A stretch of DNA of 64,000 nt, taken from the NCBI RefSeq assembly GCF_003259845.1, contig NZ_QLMJ01000009.1:62001-126000 (forward strand). The letters run 5' to 3'. Positions 41,505 through 50,016 of the stretch are shown here, one piece after another. Origin of the DNA: Actinoplanes lutulentus. Its GTDB lineage: Bacteria; Actinomycetota; Actinomycetes; Mycobacteriales; Micromonosporaceae. Made by a program: the position numbers and the translations under genes. Position 1 is the stretch's first letter. Each line of letters begins with the position of its first letter. Below the pieces are notes generated by a model. That model worked only from the letters and a program-made list of their open reading frames with translations, made no database searches and was not told where the DNA came from.

Positions 41505-42929
41505 ATGGACCGTGAGAGCCTGACCGTGACCGAACGCAGGATCTGGGACGCCTTCACCACCGGGCGCCGCGTTGATCTCACCGGCGAGGAAGACCGGCGG
41601 GTACGGGCCGAACTGCTCACGTTCCTGCTGCTCGGCGGGGTTCCGGACCACGACGGCGAGCGCAGCGCCCTGCGGATCACCGGGGCGATGATCACCGGTG
41701 ATTGGAAGCTCGCCTACGTCGACGTGGCCGCGCCGATCAGCCTGCGGCAGTGCGTCTTCAAACGGCCGATGTACTTCTCCGGCACCCGGTTCCGCCGGAT
41801 CAGCCTGGACAACTGCGTCTTCCCCGGGTTCATCGCGTCGAACGCTGTCGTCGAGGGCGGGATGCGGCTGCGCGGTGTCCGCAGCACCGGCACGATCCGG
41901 CTGATCGGCGCCCGCATCGAAGGCGCGCTGACCCTGAGCGGAGCCGAACTGACCGCCCCGGACTACACCGTCGACGCGACCCGGATCCAGATCGGCTCCG
42001 ACGTGTACGCCCGGCACGGCTTCCACAGCACCGGCGAGATCCGGATCGACCACGCCGAGATCGGCGGATCGCTGCGCTGGGAAGGAGCGACCCTGTCCAA
42101 CCCGGGAGGCCGGGTGCTGGACGCCCGCGGGATCCGGGTCGTCTCCGAGGTCCGGTTCCGCAACGGGTTCACCGCGGACGGCCGGGTCGACCTGCGCGGC
42201 GCGCAGATCGGCGGCGAGTTCTCGGCCGACGACGCGGTCCTGGACGGCGTACCCGAGTCGCTGACCCTCGGCAGCGTCACCGCCCGGGAGTTCATCCTGT
42301 CGGCCCGGCAGCCGCCGGCCGGCGCGGTCGACCTCAGTCATGCCCGGGTGGAGGTGCTGCGTGACGACCCGGCGAGCTGGCCGGCCTCGTTGTCACTGAA
42401 CGGGCTGACGTACGGCGCCCTGTCCGGCACGGCCACCGTCGCCGACCGGCTGCGCTGGCTGCAGCGGGACTCGCCGGACTTCCCGCCGCAGGTGTACAGC
42501 CAGCTAGCGGCGGTCTACCGGGCGACGGGACGGGACGACGACGCGCGTACCGTCGCCCTCGCCGGTGAACAGCACCGGCGCCGGACACTGCGACCGGCCG
42601 GCCGGATCTGGGGCCTGCTGCAGGACGGCACCGTCGGGTACGGGTACCGCCCGGTCCGTGCCGTCGCCTGGCTCGGTGTGCTGCTCGCGATCGGCACCCT
42701 CGTGTTCGCCCAATGGCGTCCGAGACCCGCCGAAGCACCCAAGGCCCCGGAGTTCCACGCCGCCGCGTACGCCGCCGACCTGCTGTTCCCGGTGATCGAT
42801 CTCGGACAGCAGTCCACCTATCTACCGCAGGGGTGGACGGCCTGGTTCGCGTACTTCCTGATCGGAGCGGGTCTGCTGCTCGCCACCACCGCGGTCGCCG
42901 GCGCCGCCCGGCGTCTCCAACGAGGCTGA
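41505..42929 (+). CDS. Beta-helix (pentapeptide-like) membrane protein
   Basis: 474 aa from ATG 41505; TACGGT 7 bases upstream suggests a leaderless mRNA. Residues about 50-300 are a right-handed beta-helix of bactofilin/pentapeptide type with short repeated strands (ISLRQCVFKRPMYFSGTRFR, MRLRGVRSTGTIRLIGARIE, GRVDLRGAQIGGEFSADDAV). A helical linker (PPQVYSQLAAVYRATGRDDD) and two C-terminal TMs (about 380-400, 445-465) flanking an external loop follow. This layout is common among actinobacterial oxidoreductase-mislabelled membrane proteins; function unknown. Confidence 0.8.
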   Translation: MDRESLTVTERRIWDAFTTGRRVDLTGEEDRRVRAELLTFLLLGGVPDHDGERSALRITGAMITGDWKLAYVDVAAPISLRQCVFKRPMYFSGTRFRRISLDNCVFPGFIASNAVVEGGMRLRGVRSTGTIRLIGARIEGALTLSGAELTAPDYTVDATRIQIGSDVYARHGFHSTGEIRIDHAEIGGSLRWEGATLSNPGGRVLDARGIRVVSEVRFRNGFTADGRVDLRGAQIGGEFSADDAVLDGVPESLTLGSVTAREFILSARQPPAGAVDLSHARVEVLRDDPASWPASLSLNGLTYGALSGTATVADRLRWLQRDSPDFPPQVYSQLAAVYRATGRDDDARTVALAGEQHRRRTLRPAGRIWGLLQDGTVGYGYRPVRAVAWLGVLLAIGTLVFAQWRPRPAEAPKAPEFHAAAYAADLLFPVIDLGQQSTYLPQGWTAWFAYFLIGAGLLLATTAVAGAARRLQRG

Positions 42930-42998
42930 CCGCGTCACCACGCCCGCCGACAGTCGTTTCCTCGCTGGTAAGCCACACCGAGGAGGAGCACCGGCACC

Positions 42999-44012
42999 AT
43001 GCTTCAGCATCGACCCCGCCCGTTCGGCGTACGCGCCCTCCTGCTGGGCGCTCTCGCCGTCCTCGTGACCGGCGTCGGCGCGGCCTTCGCGATGCCCAGC
43101 CGGGAGCCGGGGCCGGTCCTGGCCGCGGCCACGCCGATCCTGCACTGCGCCGGTGACGCCGCCGCCAGCGCCCGCGCCGGCCGCGCCCCGGTACTGCTGA
43201 TCCACGGAACCGGCTCGAACTTCCAGGCCAACTTCTCCTGGAACTGGGCTCGCGCCCTCACCGCCGAGAAGCGGGCGTACTGCGGGATCGACCTGCCACA
43301 GGACGCCAGCGGCGACATCCAGCTCGCGGCCGAGCACGTCGTGCGGGCGATCCGTACCCTGCACAAGGCCGCCGGGGCGCCGATCTCGATCGTCGGGCAC
43401 AGCCAGGGCGGGCTGATCGGCCGGTGGGCGCTCAAGTACTGGCCGGACACCCGCGACATGGTCGACGACTACGTGTCGTTCGGCGCGCCGAACCACGGAA
43501 CCGCCACGTTCGTCGCCCAGTGCGAGGCGGCGGGGAAGTGCCCGGCCGCACGGTGGCAGCAGCGGACCGGCTCCCGCCTGCTCGCGGCGCTGAACGACGG
43601 CCCGCAGACCTGGCCGGGCGTCGACTACACGCAGGTCATGGTGCATTCCGACGAGATCGTCGTCCCGCACACCTCGTCGGTGCTGCCGGCCGCCACGAAC
43701 GTCACCAACATCGAGGTCAACCGGATCTGCCCGGCCGAGACGGTCGAGCACTTCGGTCTCGCGTACGACAATGCCGCGTACCTCATCGGGCAGGACGCGC
43801 TGACGCACCCGGGCCCCGCGCAGCCCGCGCGGATCCGCACCGCCAGGTGCGGTCCGCCTCTGATGCCGGCGGTCGACCCGCTCGATTTCCCCACCCGGGC
43901 CGCGGCCGCGCTGGTGCAGAGCGCCAGCGCGATGGTCACCGCCCGGCAGCTGAAGGCGGAGCCGCCGCTGCGCTGTTACGCCGATCGGTCCTGCACACCG
44001 GTTCGACGGTAA
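42999..44012 (+). CDS. Secreted lipase/triacylglycerol esterase
   Basis: 337 aa; AGGAGGAG upstream of ATG 42999. Signal peptide (GVRALLLGALAVLVTGVGAA). Alpha/beta-hydrolase: HGTGSNFQANFSWNW (oxyanion loop), nucleophile Ser in GHSQGGLIGRW, FGAPNHGT, and late Asp/His (HSDEIVVPH, VEHFGLAYD). Resembles class 2 actinomycete lipases (CalB-like loops). Its last 77 bases overlap the convergent LD-carboxypeptidase gene. Confidence 0.9.
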   Translation: MLQHRPRPFGVRALLLGALAVLVTGVGAAFAMPSREPGPVLAAATPILHCAGDAAASARAGRAPVLLIHGTGSNFQANFSWNWARALTAEKRAYCGIDLPQDASGDIQLAAEHVVRAIRTLHKAAGAPISIVGHSQGGLIGRWALKYWPDTRDMVDDYVSFGAPNHGTATFVAQCEAAGKCPAARWQQRTGSRLLAALNDGPQTWPGVDYTQVMVHSDEIVVPHTSSVLPAATNVTNIEVNRICPAETVEHFGLAYDNAAYLIGQDALTHPGPAQPARIRTARCGPPLMPAVDPLDFPTRAAAALVQSASAMVTARQLKAEPPLRCYADRSCTPVRR

Positions 44013-44808
44013 GCGTCCCGGCCTCGGCGTCCAGGCAGGCGCTCACGCCGAGGCCGACCGCGACCTGCCGGTCACCATGACCGATCTCCAGACCCCGGAG
44101 CATGGGTACGCCTAACCGAAGCTCCTCCGGCTCGTGAGGAAGAAACTGTCCGAGAGCGATCCCGGCGACCCCGTCGAGTGCTCCGGACCGCTGGAGCTGG
44201 GTCAGCATCCGGTCGATCCGATACGGCGCCTCACCGACCTCTTCGAGCAGGAGGATGGCGTTGGTGAGGTCGAGCTGATGGGGTGTCCCGGCATTGGTGG
44301 CGAGCATCGTCAGATTGCCGCCCAGCAGAGTGCCGGTGACTTTCCCGCTCTCTCCCGCGAGCCCGTGGACCACGACGGGCTCACCGGTCATCAGCACCTC
44401 CCGCACCCCGTCAGCCGTGACCGATCCGTGCACGGTCGCCAGCCCCGTCTCGCACCAGAACGCCGCATGCAGGGCGGTGATGTCGGAGAACCCGAGGAAC
44501 AGCTTCGGATCGGCGCGTACCGCGTCGAAGTCGACCCGTTCGGCGATCCGCTGACTGCCGTAACCCCCACGCAGGCACACGACACCCCGCACCTCCGGAT
44601 CCCGCAGCGCGTCGTTGAGATCCGCGAGCCGCTCGTCATCGGTCCCGGAGAGAAAGCCGCGCTCGCCGAGCGCATACCGCCCGAACCGCACCCGCAACCC
44701 CCACCCGCGAAGAATCCGCGCCGCGTCCTCAGCCTGCCCCTCCTGCACGGGCCCAGCAGGCGCCACCAGCGCGACAACGTCACCGTTCCGCAGCCGTTCC
44801 GGTCTCAT
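43936..44808 (-). CDS. LD-carboxypeptidase (S66 family)
   Basis: 290 aa. Ser-Glu-His triad of S66: Ser in LGFSDITALH, Glu in LLLEEVGEAPYRIDRML, His in LEIGHGDRQVAVGLG; CLRGGYGSQRI is the other signature. Cleaves the terminal D-residue of murein tetrapeptides (LdcA) or self-immunity peptides (MccF-like). Cytoplasmic. The final 25 codons are antisense to the end of the lipase gene; the catalytic His lies before the overlap. Confidence 0.9.
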   Translation of the reverse strand: MRPERLRNGDVVALVAPAGPVQEGQAEDAARILRGWGLRVRFGRYALGERGFLSGTDDERLADLNDALRDPEVRGVVCLRGGYGSQRIAERVDFDAVRADPKLFLGFSDITALHAAFWCETGLATVHGSVTADGVREVLMTGEPVVVHGLAGESGKVTGTLLGGNLTMLATNAGTPHQLDLTNAILLLEEVGEAPYRIDRMLTQLQRSGALDGVAGIALGQFLPHEPEELRLGVPMLRGLEIGHGDRQVAVGLGVSACLDAEAGTLTVEPVCRTDRRNSAAAAPPSAAGR

Positions 44809-44882
44809 GCTTTCCTTGTTACCTCCGGGGTCTCCGCTTCGTCATCGCCATGAAGGAACCCGACCGGATGAAGGTGGCGGCA

Positions 44883-45746
44883 ATGAGCGAACCCGACGAC
44901 CTCGCGGCAGCCTTCGAACAGCACCGCCCACGCCTCACCACGGTCGCCCACCGGATCCTCGGCTCGCGCGCCGACGCCGAGGACGCCGTCCAGGAGGCCT
45001 GGCTGCGCCTCGCCCGCCAGGACACCGGCACCATCGACAACCTGGGCGGCTGGCTCACCACGGTCACCGGCCGCATCTGCGTCGACATGCTGAGAAGCAA
45101 AAAGATCAAACCCGAGATTCCGTACGGTGATCAGCCCCCGGATCTCGTAGTGATCGAGGACGACGAGCTTCTCGCCGACGCCGTCGGGCAGGCGCTGCTG
45201 GTCGTGCTGGACACGCTGCGCCCCGCCGAGCGTCTGGCGTTCGTGCTGCACGACATGTTCGCGGTGCCGTTCGACGAGATCGGCCAGATCCTCGGCAGGT
45301 CGGCCGACGCCACCAAGATGCTGGCGAGCCGGGCCCGCCGCAAGGTCCAGGGCACCCCGCACCCGGCCGGCGAACGCCGCCGCCAGCGCGCCGTCGTCGA
45401 CGCGTTCCTCGCGGCGGCCCGCGGCGGCGACTTCGACGGCCTGCTGCGCATCCTCGACCCGGACGTCACCTGGCGTACCTGGACCGCCCGCGGCCTGGTC
45501 GTCCGGCACGGCGCGACCGCGGTCGCCGCGCGCGCCCAGCAGGGCGTTCACGCCGCCATCACCGCTCACCCGGCCCGGGTCAACGGCGAGGCCGGGTTTG
45601 TGGTCCGCGCCCTGAACGGCAAACTCCTGGCCGTGATGGCGTGCACCGTCTCCGGCGACCGCATCGTCGAGATGCTGTCGGTCTCGGATCCGGCCCACCT
45701 GGCGACCGTCACTGTTACCTCCGAGCCGCCCCCACCGTCATCCTGA
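44883..45746 (+). CDS. ECF41-type sigma factor (SigJ-like, SnoaL C-terminus)
   Basis: 287 aa from ATG 44883, 8 bases after AAGG; ATG 44850 is possible but has no ribosome site. Region 2: AFEQHRPRLTTVAHRILGSR, DAEDAVQEAWLRLA; region 4: DTLRPAERLAFVLHDMFAVP, FDEIGQILGRSADATKMLAS. The C-terminal 100 residues are a SnoaL/NTF2-like domain (RQRAVVDAFLAAARGGDFDG, LLRILDPDVTWRT), which acts as a built-in regulator in ECF41 factors. A DoxX-like gene follows 2 bases later, the usual ECF41 partner. Confidence 0.93.
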   Translation: MSEPDDLAAAFEQHRPRLTTVAHRILGSRADAEDAVQEAWLRLARQDTGTIDNLGGWLTTVTGRICVDMLRSKKIKPEIPYGDQPPDLVVIEDDELLADAVGQALLVVLDTLRPAERLAFVLHDMFAVPFDEIGQILGRSADATKMLASRARRKVQGTPHPAGERRRQRAVVDAFLAAARGGDFDGLLRILDPDVTWRTWTARGLVVRHGATAVAARAQQGVHAAITAHPARVNGEAGFVVRALNGKLLAVMACTVSGDRIVEMLSVSDPAHLATVTVTSEPPPPSS

Positions 45747-45748
45747 AC

Positions 45749-46132
45749 ATGAACACTGCTCTGTGGATCGTCGCCGGCCTGCTCGCCACGGTTTTCACCA
45801 TCGCCGGCCTCAACAAACTGATCCTGTCCCAGGAGACCCTCGCCAAGGCGCCGGGCGGAGGCTGGGTCCTGGACTTCAGCCCGCGCTTCCTGAAGATCCT
45901 CGGCACTCTGGAAATTCTCGGCGCCGCAGGCCTGATCCTGCCGGCGGTCCTCGGCATAGCGCCGATCCTGGTCCCACTGGCAGCGGTAGGAATCGCCGCG
46001 ATCATGCTCGGCGCGGCGATCGTCATCTACCGCCGAGGCGAATACGCCCACCTGCTCATCAACATCATCTACCTGAGCCTGGCCACGTTCGTGGCGGTCG
46101 GCCGCCTCGGCCCGGAGCCGTTCATCATCTGA
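45749..46132 (+). CDS. DoxX-like membrane protein
   Basis: 127 aa, four TM segments (LWIVAGLLATVFTIAGLNKL first), with the DoxX_2 hallmarks FSPRFLKILGTLEILGAAGL and the acidic E in TM3. Directly follows the ECF41 sigma gene (2 bases); this pair is common and the DoxX/carboxymuconolactone-type partner is a typical target or partner of ECF41 factors. Confidence 0.88.
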   Translation: MNTALWIVAGLLATVFTIAGLNKLILSQETLAKAPGGGWVLDFSPRFLKILGTLEILGAAGLILPAVLGIAPILVPLAAVGIAAIMLGAAIVIYRRGEYAHLLINIIYLSLATFVAVGRLGPEPFII

Positions 46133-46256
46133 CGCGCCGAGGCTGAGACGCAGGGGTGATAGTGAGGTACTTATCATGGCCTACGTCCGCTGAACGCCTT
46201 ATAAGGTGTGTGGATCACAATCGCGTACCCACACTGTTAACAGGGAGATGCTGCTC

Positions 46257-47243
46257 ATGGGCGAGCCGATCAACGTAACCGTCACCGGAGCCGCCGGCCA
46301 GATCGGGTACGCGCTGCTGTTCCGCATCGCGTCCGGCCAGCTGCTCGGGGCGGACAAGAAGGTCAAGCTGCGCCTGCTGGAGATCCCGGCCGCGACCAAG
46401 GCCGCTGAGGGCGTCGCCCTTGAGCTGCAGGACGGCGCGTTCCCGGCGCTCGCCGGCGTCGACGTCTTCGACAACCCGAAGGCCGCCTTCGACGGCACGA
46501 ACGTCGCTCTGCTGGTCGGCGCGCGCCCGCGTACCAAAGGCATGGAGCGTGGCGACCTGCTCGAGGCCAACGGTGGCATCTTCAAGCCGCAGGGCGAGGC
46601 GATCAACGCCGGTGCCGCCGCGGACATCAAGGTTCTCGTGGTCGGCAACCCGGCCAACACGAACGCTCTGATCGCCCAGCAGCACGCGCCCGACGTCCCG
46701 GCGGACCGCTTCACCGCGATGACCCGCCTCGACCACAACCGCGCGCTCGCCCAGCTCGCCGGCAAGCTCGGCGTCTCGGTCGAGGAGCTGAAGAAGGTCA
46801 CCATCTGGGGCAACCACTCCGCCACCCAGTACCCGGACGTCTCGCACGCCTTGGTCAACGGCAAGAGCGTCGCCGCGGCCATCAACGACCAGGCCTGGCT
46901 CGCCGACGAGTTCATCCCGCGGGTCGCCAAGCGCGGCGCCGAGATCATCGAGGTCCGTGGCGCGTCCTCGGCCGCGTCCGCCGCGTCGGCCGCGATCGAC
47001 CACGTCTACACCTGGGTGAACGGCACCGCCGAGGGCGACTGGACCTCCGCCGGCGTCATCTCCGACGGCTCCTACGGCGTAGCCGAGGGCATCATCTCCT
47101 CGTTCCCGGTCACCGCGAAGGACGGCCAGTTCTCGATCGTCCAGGGCCTGGAGATCGACGACTTCTCCCGTACCCGCATCGACGCCTCGGTCGCCGAGCT
47201 GGTCGAGGAGCGCGAGGCCGTCCGCAAGCTCGGCCTCATCTGA
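46257..47243 (+). CDS. mdh: Malate dehydrogenase
   Basis: 328 aa, NAD-dependent oxidation of malate to oxaloacetate in the TCA cycle. ATG 46257 is 9 bases from AGGGAG (the earlier ATG 46248 touches it). Rossmann VTGAAGQIGYALLFRIASG, catalytic/substrate Arg loop ARPRTKGMERGDLL, VVGNPANTNALI, and catalytic His in IWGNHSATQYPD. A perfect palindrome CCTTATAAGG (46197-46206) 50 bases upstream could be the promoter core or an operator. Followed by a hairpin terminator. Confidence 0.97.
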   Translation: MGEPINVTVTGAAGQIGYALLFRIASGQLLGADKKVKLRLLEIPAATKAAEGVALELQDGAFPALAGVDVFDNPKAAFDGTNVALLVGARPRTKGMERGDLLEANGGIFKPQGEAINAGAAADIKVLVVGNPANTNALIAQQHAPDVPADRFTAMTRLDHNRALAQLAGKLGVSVEELKKVTIWGNHSATQYPDVSHALVNGKSVAAAINDQAWLADEFIPRVAKRGAEIIEVRGASSAASAASAAIDHVYTWVNGTAEGDWTSAGVISDGSYGVAEGIISSFPVTAKDGQFSIVQGLEIDDFSRTRIDASVAELVEEREAVRKLGLI

Positions 47244-47255
47244 CCGTTCCATCAG

Positions 47256-47285
47256 AAAAGGGCGGCCTGTCCAGGTCGCCCTTTT
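47256..47285 (+). terminator. Rho-independent terminator after mdh
   Basis: AAAAGGGCG (47256-47264) pairs perfectly with CGCCCTTTT (47277-47285) across a short loop that itself pairs CCT/AGG; the 3' arm ends in a T-run. It starts 12 bases after the mdh stop. Confidence 0.88.
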
Positions 47286-47323
47286 CGGCTTCGGCGAGCA
47301 CTCCGGCCGGATAGCGTCAGGCC

Positions 47324-47944
47324 GTGAAACGATCGGTCGGTCCGGCCGCGACGGCGGTCAGCGGCACAGGCGTGCTGATCATCGGGCTCTGCCTGATCAC
47401 CGCGGACCGCCTGAATCAGTCTTCGCTCAGCCGTACCCTAGCGGTTTTGGCAGTTGCTCTTGCCGCCGTCTCCGTCGTGGTCGCGCTGGGCGCGTCGGTG
47501 CGGCAATTCTTGGGTACGCTCATCGGCGCGGCCGCCCTCAGCATCCTCGCCGTGGCCTTCGGGACAGCGGCGGCACTGATCGTGGTCCTGCGCCCGGCAG
47601 CGGGCGTCCACTCGGACAAGCCAGAGATGACCCTCGCGGTCAACGGCGGCGCCGGCGAAACGAGCGTGTCGGTGCTGCTCGACCTTCCGGGCCTGCGGCC
47701 GCACAGCCTCGTCGACGCGACGCTGAAGGGCATCACCTACGACGCCGTGCAGGCCGACCTGGTGCATGTCGTCGCGACGGCCGACGACGACGGGTTCGCC
47801 CAGGTCACGCTGGCGGTGACGGACAGCGGCCAGTTCCGCAACCTGATGGTGAAGGCCGAGATGACCGGCCGGACGTGTTCGGTCACGGTTCCCCTGGAGA
47901 ACCGGATCAGCCCGGACACCGGCCTCACCTGCCGGAGCTACTGA
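47324..47944 (+). CDS. Hypothetical membrane protein, 206 aa
   Basis: Starts at GTG 47324, with TAGCGT about 7 bases upstream (leaderless style). Three hydrophobic segments in residues 12-95, then an extracytoplasmic beta-rich domain (DKPEMTLAVNGGAGETSVSV, GQFRNLMVKAEMTGRTCSV, with a Cys pair at CSV and LTC near the end). No recognised family. Confidence 0.75.
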   Translation: MKRSVGPAATAVSGTGVLIIGLCLITADRLNQSSLSRTLAVLAVALAAVSVVVALGASVRQFLGTLIGAAALSILAVAFGTAAALIVVLRPAAGVHSDKPEMTLAVNGGAGETSVSVLLDLPGLRPHSLVDATLKGITYDAVQADLVHVVATADDDGFAQVTLAVTDSGQFRNLMVKAEMTGRTCSVTVPLENRISPDTGLTCRSY

Positions 47945-47991
47945 GAGCCGCCGGCTGTCCACTTGCAGCCCGTTGGTGCACTGTAGGCATC

Positions 47992-48687
47992 ATGGACACG
48001 CAGGCCGACGCATCCGCCACCGCGCGACTGCTGCACCGTGCGGGCCGGTGGGACCAGGCCCTCGCCGTGCTGACGCCGGACGCATTCGCCGCCCGAGCCG
48101 AAATCCTGGTGGATCGCCACTGGTGGCGGCTGGACGAGCCCGAGGCGGCCGCGGAAGCAGTCGAGGCGCTGCTGCCCCGAGATCCTGTCCTGGCCGGACA
48201 CCTCGACGCGCAACTGCGCTACACCCGGCTGCTCTTCGACCTCAGCCCGCTCCCCGACGACCAGCGTCAGGCCCACCACGGATTCCGTACGGCCACCGCT
48301 GACCCACGCCTGGCAGGATGGGCCACGTTCTGGCTGGGCGTGTTCGCCGACATGATCGAGAGCGATCCGGCTTCGGCCGCCGAGGCCTATCGCAAGGCCC
48401 TGGAGCATGCCCACAGCCAGGGCGACACCCTGCTGGAGTCCTACGCGGTACGACACCTCGGCGACCACCTGCTGAAGACCGACCGGGACCGGGGTATCGC
48501 CCAGCTGCGCCGGTCTTACCACCTGCGGGCAGCCCTCGGCGCCCGTCCGCAGACGGCAGCGGCCGCCCTCACCCTCGCCGGAGAGCTGACCCCCGGCGCG
48601 GAAGCGGACCAGCTCCACGAGGCAGCCGAACTCACGGCGCGCGAACTCCAGCTCACCTGGCTGACAGCTGCCCTCCGATCGAGTTGA
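47992..48687 (+). CDS. TPR-like hypothetical protein, 231 aa
   Basis: ATG 47992, likely leaderless (TAGGCA immediately upstream). Helix-turn-helix repeats such as ARLLHRAGRWDQALAVLT and SAAEAYRKALEHAHSQGDTL resemble TPR units. Stop (48687) is 1 base from the next start, so it forms an operon with the nucleotidyltransferase gene. Could be the partner protein of that enzyme. Confidence 0.78.
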   Translation: MDTQADASATARLLHRAGRWDQALAVLTPDAFAARAEILVDRHWWRLDEPEAAAEAVEALLPRDPVLAGHLDAQLRYTRLLFDLSPLPDDQRQAHHGFRTATADPRLAGWATFWLGVFADMIESDPASAAEAYRKALEHAHSQGDTLLESYAVRHLGDHLLKTDRDRGIAQLRRSYHLRAALGARPQTAAAALTLAGELTPGAEADQLHEAAELTARELQLTWLTAALRSS

Positions 48688-48688
48688 C

Positions 48689-49351
48689 ATGTCTCGTCCG
48701 CACATCGGCCTGCCCAGCGGCGGCATCGAGCTGACACCCGGCGATGTCGAAGCCCTCGAAGCCCGCTGGTCCGCAAGCTGGACACCGCAGGCGGTCGCGC
48801 AACGCCTGGCCGGAACCACGGTCCCTTGGTACGTGGCCGCGGGCTGGGCCCTGGATCTGTTCCGCGGCGAGCAGACCCGCCACCACCACGACATCGAGAT
48901 CGCCGTGCCGGCCGCCCGGTTCCCGGAGATCCGCTCTCATTTCCCCGAGTTCACCGTCGACGCTGTCGGGACCGGCCGGATCTGGGAGTCAGCCGGCCCG
49001 GAGGCCTTGAGCGCGACATGGCAGACGTGGCTACGCGAACCGGGCACCGGGCGGTACCTGCTCGACGTCTTCCGCGAGCCGCACGACGGCGAGACCTGGA
49101 TCTGCCGGCGAGACGAAACGATCAGGCGGCCCTACGCCGAGATCATCCGGCACACCCCGGACGGGATTCCGTACCTGATCCCGGAACTGGTCCTCTACTT
49201 CAAGGCGAAGCACGTGGGCGAGAAGGACGAGGCCGACTTCAGGGGTGTCCTCCCGTTGCTGAGTGACACGCAGCGCGAGCGTCTGTCCGGCCTGCTGGCC
49301 CGAGCCCATCCAGCACACCCCTGGCTGACGTCCCTGCCACCCGCACCCTGA
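48689..49351 (+). CDS. Aminoglycoside-adenylyltransferase-like nucleotidyltransferase
   Basis: 220 aa. VPWYVAAGWALDLFRGEQTR followed by HHHDIEIAV matches the ANT(2'')-like nucleotidyltransferase motif (GGWA-x-D-x6-G-x4-R-x-H-x-D-x-(D/E)), here with a conservative Ala-Gly swap, H-D-I-E at the metal site. Substrate unknown: could be a resistance enzyme or a toxin/antitoxin-type transferase. Cotranscribed with the TPR-like gene. Confidence 0.82.
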   Translation: MSRPHIGLPSGGIELTPGDVEALEARWSASWTPQAVAQRLAGTTVPWYVAAGWALDLFRGEQTRHHHDIEIAVPAARFPEIRSHFPEFTVDAVGTGRIWESAGPEALSATWQTWLREPGTGRYLLDVFREPHDGETWICRRDETIRRPYAEIIRHTPDGIPYLIPELVLYFKAKHVGEKDEADFRGVLPLLSDTQRERLSGLLARAHPAHPWLTSLPPAP

Positions 49352-49360
49352 AGCCGACGC

Positions 49361-49783
49361 TCAGAGTCCCACCTTTTTCACGCCGTACTTGGCCTGTGCC
49401 GTGGTGAAGCCTTCATATTCCAGCTGGGCGATCAGACCCGAACGGGAAAACGCGGAGTACTCCAGGTACTGCTTCGCCATCTTGGCGGCCTGGGTGTTCC
49501 AGTTGGCGCGCTGCTTGTCCACGCCATAGGTGGCGAGCTTCGTGCTGAAGCCCTCGTACTTGAGTTGGTCGATGAGACCCGAGCGGGAGAAGGGGGAGTA
49601 CTTCAGGTAGGAGGCCGCCATGCGTCGGGCGTTTTTCTGTGCGACCGACTCCTTGGCAGCGGAGTAGGAGACCGCGGCGACGGAGTGAGCAGCGGTCGGC
49701 TGCGCCTGCGCCGGGGATGCAACGCCGCCGACGAGCCCGAGGGCGATGAAAGCGGTCGAGGCGGAGACGAGAATCTTCTTTAT
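49361..49783 (-). CDS. Secreted Ltp-repeat (host cell surface lipoprotein-like) protein with AUA start
   Basis: The Ltp-family C-terminus has two repeats: AASYLKYSPFSRSGLIDQLK with YEGFS and QYLEYSAFSRSGLIAQLEYE with GFT. The reading frame continues upstream of ATG 49621 through KKILVSASTAFIALGLVGGV, then ASPAQAQ, a clear signal peptide, but its first codon is ATA (49783-49781), 6 bases after AAGGGG. No ATG, GTG or TTG lies in frame between that point and 49621, and no start lies above it within 36 bases. So either AUA initiates, or the start has been lost. Full product would be 140 aa, secreted; no lipobox Cys. Ltp domains are known from prophage superinfection-exclusion proteins. Confidence 0.7.
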   Translation of the reverse strand: MKKILVSASTAFIALGLVGGVASPAQAQPTAAHSVAAVSYSAAKESVAQKNARRMAASYLKYSPFSRSGLIDQLKYEGFSTKLATYGVDKQRANWNTQAAKMAKQYLEYSAFSRSGLIAQLEYEGFTTAQAKYGVKKVGL

Positions 49784-50016
49784 GGTGAACCCCTTGAGTC
49801 CCTGAGCCGATGTGTACTGGCACGCACCATCGGAGACCCGCGGGCTGACTTGAGGCTTGCCGGCCGACTCGTCGGCTGTGCATCGGCAGCGGGTGGAGCA
49901 CGAAACGTGTATGTGCCCTCGGGCCGAGCGAGGCCTTGGCCGCCCTGTCTTCCGGAAAAGTTGTCGTACCCCGCTGATAGCTTCGCGACGGATGCTGGAG
50001 CAGATGGGGGATGCTG

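Noticed and set aside
49361..49621. 86-aa Ltp protein starting at ATG 49621 as the full gene
   Set aside because: The in-frame upstream sequence is a textbook signal peptide with a ribosome site, so the shorter form is probably not the native start.
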